Source: Favolaschia claudopus (lineage: Eukaryota; Basidiomycota; Agaricomycetes; Agaricales; Mycenaceae). Taken from it: DNA of 64,000 nucleotides. Under the pieces are notes generated by a model. The model did no database searches. It saw only the letters and a list, made by a program, of their open reading frames with translations, and was not told the DNA's origin. Shown one piece after another: positions 30,522-42,231 of the stretch. The number at the start of each line of letters is the position of its first letter. Position 1 is the stretch's first letter. The translations under genes and the position numbers were made by a program. Location of the stretch: positions 1,364,001 through 1,428,000 of the forward strand of contig JAWWNJ010000047.1 in the NCBI GenBank assembly GCA_037176885.1, written 5' to 3'.

Positions 30522-33111
30522 ATGCACCGGTGTTGGCACATTTCCGAGTTGAGACACAAGATATTCGAGAGTTTGGGGGAACATGGTGAAGACCCCAACA
30601 TAGAACTGTCTCGGTTGGCAGTCACCTGCCGCGAATTTCATGTTGACGCCGTGGATCTACTCTGGGAGGTCCAATACGGCGTCGATAATCTACTCAAATG
30701 CCTTCCTCCCACCACCTGGAAGATTCACGATGGACGATTTGTACGTACTTCACTTTCCAACAAACGCTTGATATTGAGTTCAACTATATCAGATCATTGT
30801 GTCGCGACTCATGAAGGAAAACTGGGATCGAGTGCTATATTACTCGTCCAAGATCAAATATTTCTCCGATGAACCGAGATCCCCTAAGGCACTGATTTTG
30901 GACGTTTCCGTGTTCAAGTCCATCTGCCTCCGAGTCTCTCTAGATCTGTCTCCAGTGCCTCTTCTTCCAAACTTAAGAGCCCTAGAATGCCACACTAGCT
31001 CACCTCTTTTCCTCTATCTACCTTCACTCGTTGGGTCGGATTTTCTCGGGATTGACTCGGAGATCCCCCTCACTGACTCTACTTGGTGGTTTCCGAACTG
31101 GCCAAAACTCGCCAGCTGTTGTCACGCTCTGGAAGTATTGACCATACACAATGATGACAATGAAGGCAATCGTGGTTCACCGGAGGAGCGGCGGAGGAGG
31201 CAGGAATGGGCTTCTTGCTTCATCCTGACGCTAGATTGCGCAAACTTGCGTAGCATCAGCGTGGGCGATGTAACTCGTGAAGCATACAGCTATATCTCCC
31301 ATCTCAAGAACCTCGAAGTCATGCGAATTCGCCGCCTACCCGATGACAAGTCCTGTCTAGATGACGTCGCGTTGCCTGCCTTGCGTAAATTGTGGCTGGA
31401 ACAATCTGATTCTGCCTCTATAACCATTTTGCTCGACCATCTCCGGGCGGAGAGTTTAGATTTCGTGCGTTTATCTGCCATCCAGATCAACATACCCCTC
31501 GAGTCGACACCGGGAGAATTCATTACCAAGATTCTTTCATGTTGTTCCTCCCTGTGCACGACTGTCGATATCCGTGTTGACGCAGACTCAGCAGCACTTC
31601 AGTCCGCAGGCATGAACCCACTGCTGGAGTTGTCAAATCTCAAAATGCTGCATCTTTCTTATCCTACAATAGAAGGAATAGATGATGCCTTCGTCGAGCG
31701 CATGGCATCTGCTTGGCCCAATCTGATTGAGCTCTGGATAAGTACGCAATCTAAACCCCACTATGCTAGGTATCCTTCTATCATGTCCCTACGAACCTTG
31801 GCAGCCAATTGCTCGCGGCTGAGCATCCTCTCACTGGATGTGGACGTATGGCAGACATACTGTGCAAAAAGTTTTCGTCGACAACTTCTCCAAATTGACA
31901 CATTTTGCGACAACTTTTAGTCTGGCGGCAACTTCGGCAGGATGCAACTTCTATGGCAACAACTTCAAGTTGCTGCAACTTTCTGAATGACAACTTCACA
32001 GAGCTCAACCTAGATGGCCATTAGCACATGTTGAATTCCTCGTGATGCAGGTTACATGTTTGTGAAAAGTTCGGTTTCATTTCCATCATGCCGTGTGATA
32101 TAATATTGATCCGCCGCCATGCGCCGAACAGTTGTGGATGGTTTTCTACAAAGACAGCACTGGTAGTTTTGGTGTCTAAAGCTCAATAAGCCGCAGGCAT
32201 ACTGTATCCTACCCTACCTTAGAATTGTCTGAAGGGTCAAAATTCTATATCGCTTTGACTCAAAGACATTCCGTGGTACATCAGATCAAGAGAACTTCGT
32301 TGAAAAGATTGTACCACTGGAATATATACTCACACATCTCACACACCCAATTCCTCTCTGTACTTGGCGGCTAAGCTGACATATATCTGCCTTCAGAATC
32401 TAGATAGCAAAACCTTCATTCAGAAAATCCTCCCGAGGATTGAAGGGGCATCAGGGCCGGATAACTTACCAAAGATGGCGGTCCTCAGTATCTACCTATG
32501 CAAGAATATTCAATATCTCGTCTATCCAACCGGTATACTGCAGGTAAGCTGTCTTGTACCGAACTTGATCACAGTCGGCAACGCCGTAGCCGGCGAGTCC
32601 CGGATCATTGATCAAATGTTACTGCCGACATTTGAAAAGAGGTGAACGGAAGAACTTGCTGCTTGCCATTTTGATCCTGCGTATCCTTGATCATTCTAAA
32701 AACAAAGTTGCACAACTCCGAAGTTGCTTCCCGGACAAGTTGCAGTTGCCAAAGCTGAAGTTGCACCGAAGCTGAAGTTGTACACAAGGAAAGTTGTTCA
32801 TTTTTCCGCTGTAATTCGGAGCTAACTTGAAAATACTTTTTGCACAGTATATCGCCCATATGGACGCTACTGGAACCATTGATATTCCCGTTCAAGATAC
32901 GCACAGCCCCCCAATTCGCAATCTACTCAAGTCGTTTAACGCGGGGCATTCGCCTATCGGTGACCCGGCTCAAGTAGCAATATTTCTGCTCAACGTTTTC
33001 CCTAAGCTTTCGACAATCGAGTGCTCTTTGCCGAGAAAAGACCAGAACAAGATCAAATGGAGCGTCGTGAGCCAGGTAGTTCGACGTTATCAGACGGGGG
33101 AAACTGTATGA
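30522..33111 (+). CDS. F-box-like / leucine-rich repeat protein (paralogue 2), interrupted by transposon-derived intron
   Basis: Exons 30522-30740 and 30793-31845, then after element A 32848-33111: 219, 1053 and 264 nt, 511 aa, the same size as the three paralogues (506-526). It starts MHRCWHISELRHKIFESLGEHG, keeps the first intron at the paralogues' position, and ends in the family's last LRR and tail. Element A sits between codons for ...SLDVD and ATGTIDIP: the paralogues have ...LFLQIDATHIP at this point, showing the break is exact. If the element is not spliced, translation would run 25 codons into it and stop at 31920. If spliced from GTATGG (31846) to TTTTTGCACAG (32847), the frame is kept with six extra residues (YIAHMD). 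A CTAAC branch site lies about 20 bases before the acceptor. Confidence 0.75.
31847..32860 (+). mobile_element. Non-autonomous DNA element A (TATGG ends, 6-bp TSD), inside a coding exon
   Basis: Ends: left TATGGCAGACATACTGTGC.. and right (reverse complement) TATGGGCGATATACTGTGC.., both followed by AAAAAG. The target duplication is TGGACG at 31841-31846 and 32861-32866. Each subterminal arm holds six or seven (A/G)CAACTT(C/T) repeats within ~150 bases, all pointing inward. The 1014-bp interior has no transposase. The right end carries GCTAAC..CTTTTTGCACAG, a complete branch site, tract and acceptor on the gene's strand. Because the ends are inverted copies, the left end has the same acceptor on the other strand. 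Confidence 0.88.
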
Positions 33112-33456
33112 GTGATAACAGACATGGTTTACATTGAACCTAGAATACGGTAGTTTCTGCTTTCTGTATCATTGACTTGAGTGAATTGGACAATGGTTGA
33201 AGCTACACCTTGCGTGATACGCCGGAACTAAAACGATAATTTTCGCAGCACAGTCATTGGGAGACTTGGTGAAATTTGCGAGCTGAGATTTGAGTCGTTA
33301 AGAGAATCGCTCGGAAATTTGCGAGAGGCCACGAATGTTGCGGTACCCCGCGACCTGACTTGGGGTTTGGTCGCCGAACCCAGGCGCGAAAAGGCAAAAG
33401 CATCTATATAATTGAACTGGTGTATTGTGAGAGGGATTCACTACTTCGCAACTCCT
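33112..33456. other. Intergenic between convergent genes
   Basis: Shared 3' flanks of the F-box gene (plus) and cupin gene (minus). No other feature. Confidence 0.6.
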
Positions 33457-34315
33457 TTACTGCACCAACCCACAGGCCTTCAAACAAGTATCCACTCCCA
33501 ACGCCAGATTCGCCGGAATATGTTGTCTGAACTGCTCAATATTACTTCCTCCAATCGTGGTCGGGAATCCCAGAGTCGCATTGACGATAGCGGGATCGAG
33601 CATGAAGAAATTGGTGGCAATGTCATTACGCCCAGGATCCTTCGAGTTCAGCGCCGCCACGAAAATAGCGGGATCACATGTGGGATTCTGCTGGAAATGA
33701 ATGCTTCCCATGGGGAAGACGGTAGCCTGATATTTTCCAAGCTGCGTGTCGACCTCCGTAGCGAACCCATTCTCCTGCACGAATCCTGCATTGAGCACGC
33801 CCTCAACGACCGTCAGGACCTCGCTCGCGCGGGGGTGCGAGTGCGGGATGTTCAATCCGCACGGCTCGATGAACGCCACGCCAGCGGAGATATCCGTGAT
33901 TTCGAGGATGGGGAAGTTGTCGACGGTGGCGAGGAGGAGGGTGCCGCCTGCGCCGCCTTCGGTGACGTTGGCGGTGTTGCTGAAGTCGAAGACGGTGAGC
34001 TCGCGGAGAGCGTCTCCGGTGAGGAGGGTGCCGTTGAGGGTGAGGAGCTGCTTGAGGCGGTCGACTTGGCTGGGTTGGGTGGAGATGGAGGCTGCGATGG
34101 AGGCTGCGTTGGTGATGACGGGGACAGGGCCGGGGTTGGTGGCTGAAGCAAGTGTGGAGACGGCTTGCGAGGAAGTGAAAATTTTGGAGGACGAGTTTGT
34201 AGGTGCGGCGGCGACGAAGACTAGTCTCACCAAGTCAGACTCTATAAGATTTATGATAGTCGATAAATCTTGTTATAACCGCAGCCGCGACCAAAGCAAG
34301 CAAATTGGATAGCAT
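33457..34315 (-). CDS. Secreted cupin / germin-like (spherulin-type) protein
   Basis: ATG at 34315, first exon 34315-34280 coding the signal-peptide start MLSNLLALVAAA, a short intron (34279-34240, GTTATA..GAG) and exon 34239-33457; 819 nt, 272 aa. The germin box GLNIPHSHPRASEVLTVVEG (G-x5-H-x-H...E...G) and the second cupin box with P-M-G-S-I-H-F-Q-Q-N give the metal-binding His/His/Glu/His set. Such proteins are secreted, oxalate-oxidase-like or structural in other organisms; enzymatic activity here is unknown. The 40-base intron is short, so the exact first junction is less certain than the rest. A truncated inverted copy is at 25097-25567. The long open frame on the opposite strand is a shadow. 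Confidence 0.85.
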
Positions 34316-35857
34316 TGTACGACTGGAAACAATAGTCAGTAAAGGGAAAGATGTAGAGAATGCGTGATTTGACCTTGAGAGACTGTGAATCACAAACGAA
34401 GTAAGCTTTGAATGCTTGCCAGACAATTCGCAAACCAGCGCTTCCTTTTATATGCCACTCATGAGTCAAGCTGGCCCGGTCATTATCTTTCTCAGCCCGA
34501 GCGATAAGCAGTTGACGAATGCGATAGAATTAGGAAAGTAGAAGAAAGCCAATTTGGGCACGTACTAACTTGAAGGGGTTCGTCGTATTAATTCATGATG
34601 CCGACGGGCAAGAAGAAGGAGCTTCCAGCGTACTCAACGGCCACTTTTCACCGTCGACTGTAAAGGCCAGAATTAGCGATTCGATTGCAAAAATAAGGGA
34701 AAATAGCAAGGAAATAGACGAACTTTTGGTTCGAGCGACGTTAATCGCTTGGTGGGCATCCGACATACCGAATTGAGGTCTTTGTTAACTTCAACCCATT
34801 GGCATAATTCAGAAGGGTGTAAACGATGAGGATTTTCTTCAATCCAAACGCCAACATTTTAGGATGAGTAGTTCACATTCAACGTCATCCCGTTGTTGAG
34901 CAGACACCGGATAGCAGCTGGAATGAAGCGCTGGAAGAAGTCGGAACACCACTCACAATTGAGTCCGTAGTTTAGATTCAGCTGCTGGCTTCTAAGGTGG
35001 TGGGTAAGTCTTACCATCTTCACCGAGGTGGACCGGTAGTACAAGCCTCAGGTAACATATTGCGTCACGGCTCCGTCTGAGGTACGAAATGCCAGAAGAT
35101 ATGCGGAGATATTCGTCGTGTCGTCCATGTGGATGGATTGCCTGAGTCGATAGATCGAAGAGAAAGATGGCGAATTAATGCACCCAATGTTTGAATATAT
35201 GTGACACAGATACGAAAGAGCCTTTTATTTGTGTGATCCAGAGAAATTGAAATCCAGTTCATCCAGAGGCAAGATTGCGAGAGGAATCGGAGTCCTACTC
35301 GGGAGTTAGAGCGTTGGAAAGTTCGCAAAAAGTTCGTGATTGTAGCTGAGAATCTGCAGCAAAGCTCAGGCTAGATAGAACTGGTTCAAGGGCCAGTAGG
35401 GCAGAAGTCCAATAATCCACGGAAAGGCAGTCACTATCGCGCCATTGTAGTCAACATGACGGTTGATGGAGAGAGCTTAGAGACTTGAGTCACATCGTGA
35501 CTATTTTGGTTGCCGATGCCTTTGCCGAGTGATGTTGACGCTGCCTTGTCTCTCACTCTCACTCGCTTCGAGTCCTCTCGAGGCGAAACGGCTTATAAGT
35601 GAGCAAAATACTAACTCCGCTGATAGAGATCCTCATATTGAAGAGATCATCTTGAATCGATTGAGCTGAAGCTGAACTCCGAATCTGCCCATAACAATTC
35701 TGAGAACCCATTACGGAGAAGCTTCAGTAGCGGGTCCGTTACCTTCGTTTACCTGTATCACCCATTTACCCATACTCATAATCTCTTCTCGTACAGTGCT
35801 GTCTGATATTCCGATATTCGAGCGACGAGCAGGTACGGCAACATTCTCTCCCGTTGG
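34316..35857. other. Intergenic, no supported gene
   Basis: Promoter of the cupin gene, then scattered short frames (34570-34776 plus; 35065-35328 minus) without recognisable motifs or splice support. Confidence 0.5.
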
Positions 35858-36276
35858 ATGCATCACAAGGGCAATTTATCTCAGTTCCCATCTGCTGCAG
35901 CTACTTACACTATTCTTGTCATGCCTTCAAGTTCAGGTTGTACGTACCTTGGCGTTGGCTCTCACAACGAACTTAACCTCATCAGATTGTCATCAGTCAG
36001 TTTATATTGCCGCCCGCTCGACGCGCTGATTTCGAGATCGACCGAGATATTGCGGCAGTGCCGGCGCATCATCGGATTGTTCAATGCGATCCGAAGTCAT
36101 GCCAACCTCACCCGACCCGCTGAATCACTGAGCAAGGAATTGTTGCGAGGTTTCATTCCATTCTTGTGAGTAATTTACACCTGTCTGCCTCTAGGTATGC
36201 ATTAGCATCGAGTGTCTGCAAATCCTTTCGTCGTTTGATCGACGATAACGTCAAGCGAGGCGAGTCTTGGCGGTGA
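35858..36276 (+). CDS. Small hypothetical protein, two exons
   Basis: An ATG frame 35858-36165 joins by a 29-base gap (GTGAGT..TCTAG) to 36195-36276, giving 129 codons with stop. It reads ...STEILRQCRRIIGLFNAIRSHANL...ESLSKELLRGFIPFLYALASSVCKSFRRLIDDNVKRG. The gap is very short for an intron, and no family is recognised. It might be a broken end of an older gene upstream of the NLR-like gene. Confidence 0.3.
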
Positions 36277-36438
36277 AGATCTACGTTTTTCCTGCTTTGG
36301 GACAGCTTGGGAGTCAATTCGGCAAGACGGATATTTTAGAACTTGATGATGGAAAGCTGAAACTCGGAGACGACACTGCCAAGCCGACAGATAAAATTTT
36401 CTACTCTCGACCACCACTTCCTCCTCCCAAACACCACC

Positions 36439-39400
36439 ATGCCCCTACCTCAAAATGCGTCAGAAGCTCGACTACAAAATACCGTCGTCTCCCTCAGTCT
36501 GGGCCTAAAGCTTCTGAACACTCTCCACGAGTTAAATATTCCGTTTGCCCAGCTTATGTCCAGCACGGTTCTCTCCCTCGTCAACGTGGTGCAGGTGTGT
36601 TACTCAGTTCCAGGATTGCTTCAGGCTTACGCTTGCCGTGTCAGAACGTCAAGAGGAATCGCGAAGAATGCATCCAACTACTGGAACACATCCAACGATT
36701 CATTTACGCAATCTCCGAGATCTACCTACAGTCCGAGACGGGAGACTTCTCTCCGATGGTGCTGGTAAGCATTGGAGAATTCACACAGTGAGTGAATCCA
36801 GATCCCATTATCCTCAAGACTCCTGTTCCGATCACACTCTACAGGACTCTACAAAAAACACACACATTCATCGAGGCGCAGCAAGACGGAAACAAACTCC
36901 GTTCTTTTTTCCGACAGACTGAGATGAGCAGTCTTTTGAAGGATTGTCAGACTGGTTTGGAGCAAGCTTTGGCGAATCTCAATGTATGGCGAGCTTTCCC
37001 TCCCGGCTCGATTCTAATTTTCGATACTTTGACAGATCCATGTTCGACACCAAACCTGGACCAACGTGAACGAGTTCAATGCGATATTGGAGAATACACA
37101 TACCCAACTTCTTCAATTAGCCTCGACCACATCTGAATATGGGAGTTCGATAGACAAGTCGTCTTCAGTAAGCGTTCGGTGTTTTCGGGAGAACAAAAAT
37201 CACTGCTGATGTGTTCTGTGTCAGATTTACCGCGGTGGAAGTGACTCATTCATCAGGTTAATTTTTTTCTGGACAATGCAATAATCGCTGAACGCCACCG
37301 TCACAGCTCGAGATCCTTCTCATTACTCCCAGCCACCCCGAAAATATTCTACGGCCGCGACTCAGAGGTCGACACAATCATGACCATCCTCACCGACCCT
37401 TCACCGCGCATCCCTATCCTCGGCGGTGCCGGAATGGGTAAAACCGCTCTCGCCAGAACAGTTCTCAACCACCCAGACACTTGCTTAATGTTCAAGGAAC
37501 GCGTCTTCGTTAGCGCCGAGTCTGCGACAACGAGTAACGAGCTGGTTGCATTGATAGCGTTGAATGTTGGCTTGGAGCCGGGTCGGGATGTGACGCAGGC
37601 GGTACTCAAATATTTCAAGCAGTCAACGGCATCGGTGCTCTTGGTTCTAGATAATCTGGAGACTCCCTGGGAACCCACACAATCACGGGCTGCGATCGAA
37701 GACGTTTTAGCTTTGCTTGCGGATATTCCGCATCTCGCCCTCATCGTAAGAAATATATTACCTCTGATAAGATACCATGCTGATGTCGATGCAACAGGTT
37801 ACATTACGAGGGGCAGAGCGCCCAGGCAAAGTTCGCTGGAGCCGTCCCTTTCTCTCCCCGCTACCACCATTATCGCCCGAAGCCGCGCGGAATGTGTTCA
37901 TGGATATCTGCGATGAAGCAGAGGAAAGCAGTCCCGCAGAATTGAAACAACTTCTCGATTTAACGGATTGTATGCCTCTAGCGATCGATCTCATCGCACA
38001 TATTGCCGATTACGAAGGCGTGGCTGACACTCTGGAGCGATGGGAGACGCAGAAAACGGGACTGCTTTCGATGGGTAATGACCGGAGGTCAAATCTCGAT
38101 TTGTCGATCGCTCTATCGTTCTCGAGTGCGAGGATGACCCCTGGAAGTAAGGAGTTGTTGAGCCTTCTCTCAATCCTCCCGGATGGCCTTGCCGAGGTCG
38201 AATTAATCCAGGCCAATCTTCCCATTCCTGATATTCTTAGATGCAAGTCCATTCTTCTGGCGACTTCGCTAGCATATCAGGAGAACGGACAACGTCTTCG
38301 ATGCCTCACTCCTGTTCGCGAATATATCCACCAGCTGCATCCACCTTCACAACGACTCGCTCATCCTCTGCGAAACCACTTCCATTCCCTCCTCGAGCTC
38401 TACCGAAAGCACGACGGCGAATTGCTGCAACCTGTCGTTCACCAGATCACTCCGAATCTCGGGAACCTACAAGAGGTTTTGCATCAGGGGCTGGCTGCCA
38501 ACGAAAATAGTGACTTCGCCGAAGATATCTACTGCATCTTATCGCTCAATGTGTTCTACCGCGTTAGCCGGGAGATATGTACTCCCCTCATGAACGAAAT
38601 AGGGTCCATGCCACACGACTCTGCGGATCATAGGCTTGCAGCCAGCATTCTGGTTGAAAGGCTTCAGTCTTACAGCCAGGATCCGAGCTTCATACCGCAG
38701 GATTTGATCTCCGAAGCCGAGACTCATTTTGAACATTTTACGGATATCGAGCTGAAAGGTATGCTAGATTCAAACTCAATCAGATTCGACTCAATGCCAA
38801 GCTGACTTATCCTAATAGCTCGCCTTTATTTGGCCGCAGGTATCCATTTTCTGCGGCATCGCTCGAATCTTGCCCAGGCCAGGGATTACCTCGAAAAAAC
38901 TCTTTCGCTGTCCAAAGAGTGCGGAATAGCTAGCATTAACTGTAGTGCGCTTCTAGGGCTTGCGCGCATCAACATGCAAAGCGGGAACGTCGATAAAGCC
39001 CAAGCCTGTGCCCGAGAGGCTCAGCAACTCGCACAATTATCCGGCAACTTCTACGACGGAGCTCGCGCACGGTATATTGATGCGGGGTGTTTGATGCAAA
39101 TGGGCGACTACCAGTCCAGTGTCCTTCAATTGACGATGGCGAGAGAGCTTCTGTCGCTTTGTGGAATGGCGCGGGGCCATGTTGATCAAGAAATCACGAT
39201 TTATCAAGCGGAGGTGCATTTCCTCAAGTCCGAATACGTGGAGGCGAAACAGATCTACGCCGAGATGCTGAAGGACTCGTCGGCGGATCAAAACCCGCAT
39301 GCCTTTGCTTGCGCGCTTCTCAACCTCGCGGGAGTTGAGGTCTTGGTTGGAGAGCCTACGGAGGGGGTGAGACGGAGGTTAAACGAAGCGAAGAGAATAT

Positions 39401-39990
39401 TCACAGATCACAAGTATCTCTCAGGCGCGACCTACTGCGATGCTACGTTGGCGCATCTTCATCTGCGAGACCACGAGACAGCGCAGGCAAAGCGAATCTT
39501 CGATGAATGCTTGCGCTTACAGTGGGGAGTCGAGAATCAGACCGTTGGCTATTGCTTGGAGCGACTGGCCGATGTCATGCAGTGGGGCGGTGCCCAATGC
39601 TTTGACTTCACTTGGCCCGTCGTGTATCTCGCCTTTGCCTTCAACGTCAAGGAGAAACTGGCCCTCTACAAGGCTTGCATGTCTCTCGGTGACGTCTTTC
39701 TTTCCATTGACGACAAGGAATCCGCACGCACTCTGTTCGAGGTAGCGCTCGGGGGGTTCCATTACATGGATGTTCACCACAGCCGTGCTCAATGCTTGCT
39801 TCGCCTCGGGAATATTGCAGAACGCACGGGAGAAAGGGTTCGAGCACGCGAGTATTGGAATGCGGCGTGTGCGTTGTTCGAGCGGTCCTTTCAGCACGAG
39901 CAGGCCGCGGAGATCAGGAAGAAACTCGATAGCGGGAGTAGTGACGAAGTAGATATCGAGATAGAGAGACTCAGGCCTCCAGTTTCTTAG
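36439..39990 (+). CDS. NLR-like STAND NTPase with TPR repeats
   Basis: Eight exons: 36439-36594, 36645-36787, 36845-36983, 37036-37167, 37225-37256, 37307-37745, 37798-38758, 38819-39990; 3174 nt, 1057 aa. The N-terminal ~190 residues are all-helical (MLKL/HeLo-like arrangement seen in mushroom NLRs). After a Gly-Arg-Asp linker (KIFYGRDSEVDTI) comes a P-loop GGAGMGKT at about 240-247 and Walker B VLLVLDN at about 311-317, the NB-ARC/NACHT-like core. The winged-helix part has MPLAIDLIA (GLPLAL-like). From about residue 668 the protein is tetratricopeptide repeats (ARLYLAAGIHFLRHRSNLAQARDYLEKTLSLSK...). Fungal NLRs act in heterokaryon incompatibility, programmed cell death or symbiont recognition, with TPRs sensing ligand; that role is inferred. 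Confidence 0.9.
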
Positions 39991-40072
39991 TTTCCTTCGC
40001 CTGGCAAAGTCTGCATAGATAACGATCCTAACATAATTTACGCGCCCGAGCACGATTTAAATCATTCAGCTC

Positions 40073-42231
40073 TCAATCGAAGGGAACGTTCTCCACCCAA
40101 TGTTCGACGATAGATTTAACGAGCTTCGGCTGATCATGAGCAATCTATTCATTCGGTCGTTAGTTGAATAATAAGCAAAATGCGCAAATACGACGCACGA
40201 AGTGCCCTCCTCCGTCAATCAAAATCCACGTCATATTCCCAGCACCCTCGCCCACGACTCGGACGGTAGCTTCCTCGGCGGCTGTGGGCCAAGGGACGTC
40301 CGGGGCACGGAGAAATTCTTCTTGGAAGGGTGATTTGATGAGTTTTAACTGCGAAATTTAAAGGCGGAGCGAGCATAATAATAAGTTGAGTAAGTAGCGA
40401 ATTAATTTGAGAGTTTAGAGGCGAAAGAAGAAAGACGGCGTACGAATGACATGATTCCGTGATAATTGCAGTTTGCGTCCTTCGATCCGACGTAATCTGA
40501 GATGGCTTTGGTGAGGAGATCTAGAGGTATAGCTAACGAGCCACTCACGAAGCAATCGAATTCCAGAGCGGAGAAGGGGTTCATAGAGCAGATACGCAGA
40601 TTGCATGCTGAGTGGTTTCAGTTAGTCACGATATCTCTGGGCATTGTGGGAAGCTTACTTACGTGTCTCCGTAACTATAGAACTCGTTGAACACTTGCTC
40701 GCTAAGGTGAATGAAATTTCTATGAGCGTCTACGCCGAGTGCGGTCTTGACATCCGAACGATGGAAAAAAGCGGACGCCCAGCCGAAATCTGGAGGAAGA
40801 CAGCCGAGCGGGTCATCAGAGACGCACTACGACGACGATTAATATTTGGAATTGGGGAAAGGAAGTAAGTATCAAGGGAATCACTCACCTTCTTACGATA
40901 ATCCTCGCCAACAACTCCGTGCATATCACCAGATCTGAGATACCAACATAACTCATGGGATTTCTTGCGAAGCTCAGGGTTCCATTCGGGGCTTTGTTCA
41001 GCAATCCTGATGCTATCGAGACACGCCGGGAGACGTTCGTACATGTGCGAGCATGTAGAGGCGTTGTACATCTCCACGGGCCCGTGGCAGGTCGTTTGCA
41101 GGAACCAGGTGAAATGCGATGTCGCATCCTCGAGAAAAAAAAGATTTGAGGTCGATAACGTCACAGAGAGCGGAGACCGACTTACAGACAGGGGGTTGCT
41201 GAGCATGAGTGACTCGAGGTTGATGTGGCGAGCCCCGGGCTGGCCTGCGCCTGCTGCGAGAGCGAGATTTTGTTCGTGGATTACTGTTGCGATGTGAGGG
41301 ACGTAGGTTCCGCCGTATGAGCCGCCAGAAAGAACGAATTTGTTTCTGAAAGCGGTATGTGTTATCCGACTTCGTCAAGATGAAAAAAAAACAAAGCTTG
41401 CTTCGAAAGGTGCGGATACAATCGGAAGAATTTCTGAAGAAAGTCGTATGTGTCGATAGCGGCGTCGCGACTATTATTGACCATTCGCCCGTAAGAAAAG
41501 CCGACTCCCACAGGCTGCGGTGTTGAGATTAGCGAATATGAATCAAGAAAGATGGGAGACTGGACCGACGTGGTCGAGTGCCAATAAATTGTAGTGTTCT
41601 TGGCTCTGCATCAGCTGTGCTATCGTCAATGTATGAGAACATACCGGTCCAGCGATTCGGATTCGGTTTGGTGGTCCCGTTTTCAGCGGAGAGACACGGG
41701 CCCTGTGCCATCATTGGGTTCATCATCCCACTCGTTCCGGGGCCGCCGCCGATGGTCATACTAGCTCATATCAGCTTCGAAGAAATGCGGTACGACTCTA
41801 CGAGTTTCCATCACGTACATGATTGGTGCATTCGCTGCATCCTGCTCCGCTTCAAAGTACCTAAGATTTACTATTCATTTCATGATTGTGAGCAGGAACT
41901 AGAGGCCGTACCAGAAAAACAAGCGTTTGGGCGAGTCTTCGCTATCTCCCTTCAACCCGATATGGCCCGAATGCGATATACCTGGACCGTCAACGACGGG
42001 ACAAATATCCTCCACAGTTTTCACATGCGCGTAGAATGGTTGAAGCGTTGCGCTCCAGGCATTCGATGTCCGAGAGCGATTCCAACACAAGAAGGCGAGA
42101 GTTAAGACACATCCAAGGAGCAAACGCGACGTCCTTGTGGACGAGGGCGGTGTCTGTGACGCAATGAACGGGGCTTGGTGAGGGAGGATAGACGCCTCCT
42201 TCTGCTTCGACTTCGGGGCCGCTAGCATCAT
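40073..42231 (-). CDS. Serine carboxypeptidase, family S10
   Basis: Twelve exons: 42231-41912, 41860-41819, 41760-41645, 41598-41570, 41514-41420, 41345-41186, 41128-40897, 40789-40663, 40607-40549, 40496-40444, 40348-40199, 40144-40073; 1455 nt, 484 aa. The enzyme removes C-terminal residues from peptides in the secretory pathway or outside. A membrane-anchor/signal-like stretch RLLLGCVLTLAFLCW sits near residue 40. Landmarks: FFWYFEAE, GGGPGTSGMMN with AQGPC, GVGFSYG, GGSYGGTYV (catalytic Ser about 210), NA-x-x-C, YVGSKDANCNY (Asp about 400), GGGHFIAHDQP (His about 460). All three catalytic residues are present. GGHF replaces the commoner AGHMVP, and GTSG replaces the usual GCSS. Confidence 0.92.

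Noticed and set aside
31847..31920. Simple premature stop at the end of the F-box gene at 31920
   Set aside because: The downstream exon 32848-33111 completes the family's C-terminus in frame and good splice signals join it, so truncation is not the best reading.
33412..34146. 244-codon open frame on the plus strand
   Set aside because: It is exactly antisense to the cupin coding exon; codon-periodicity and motifs belong to the minus strand.
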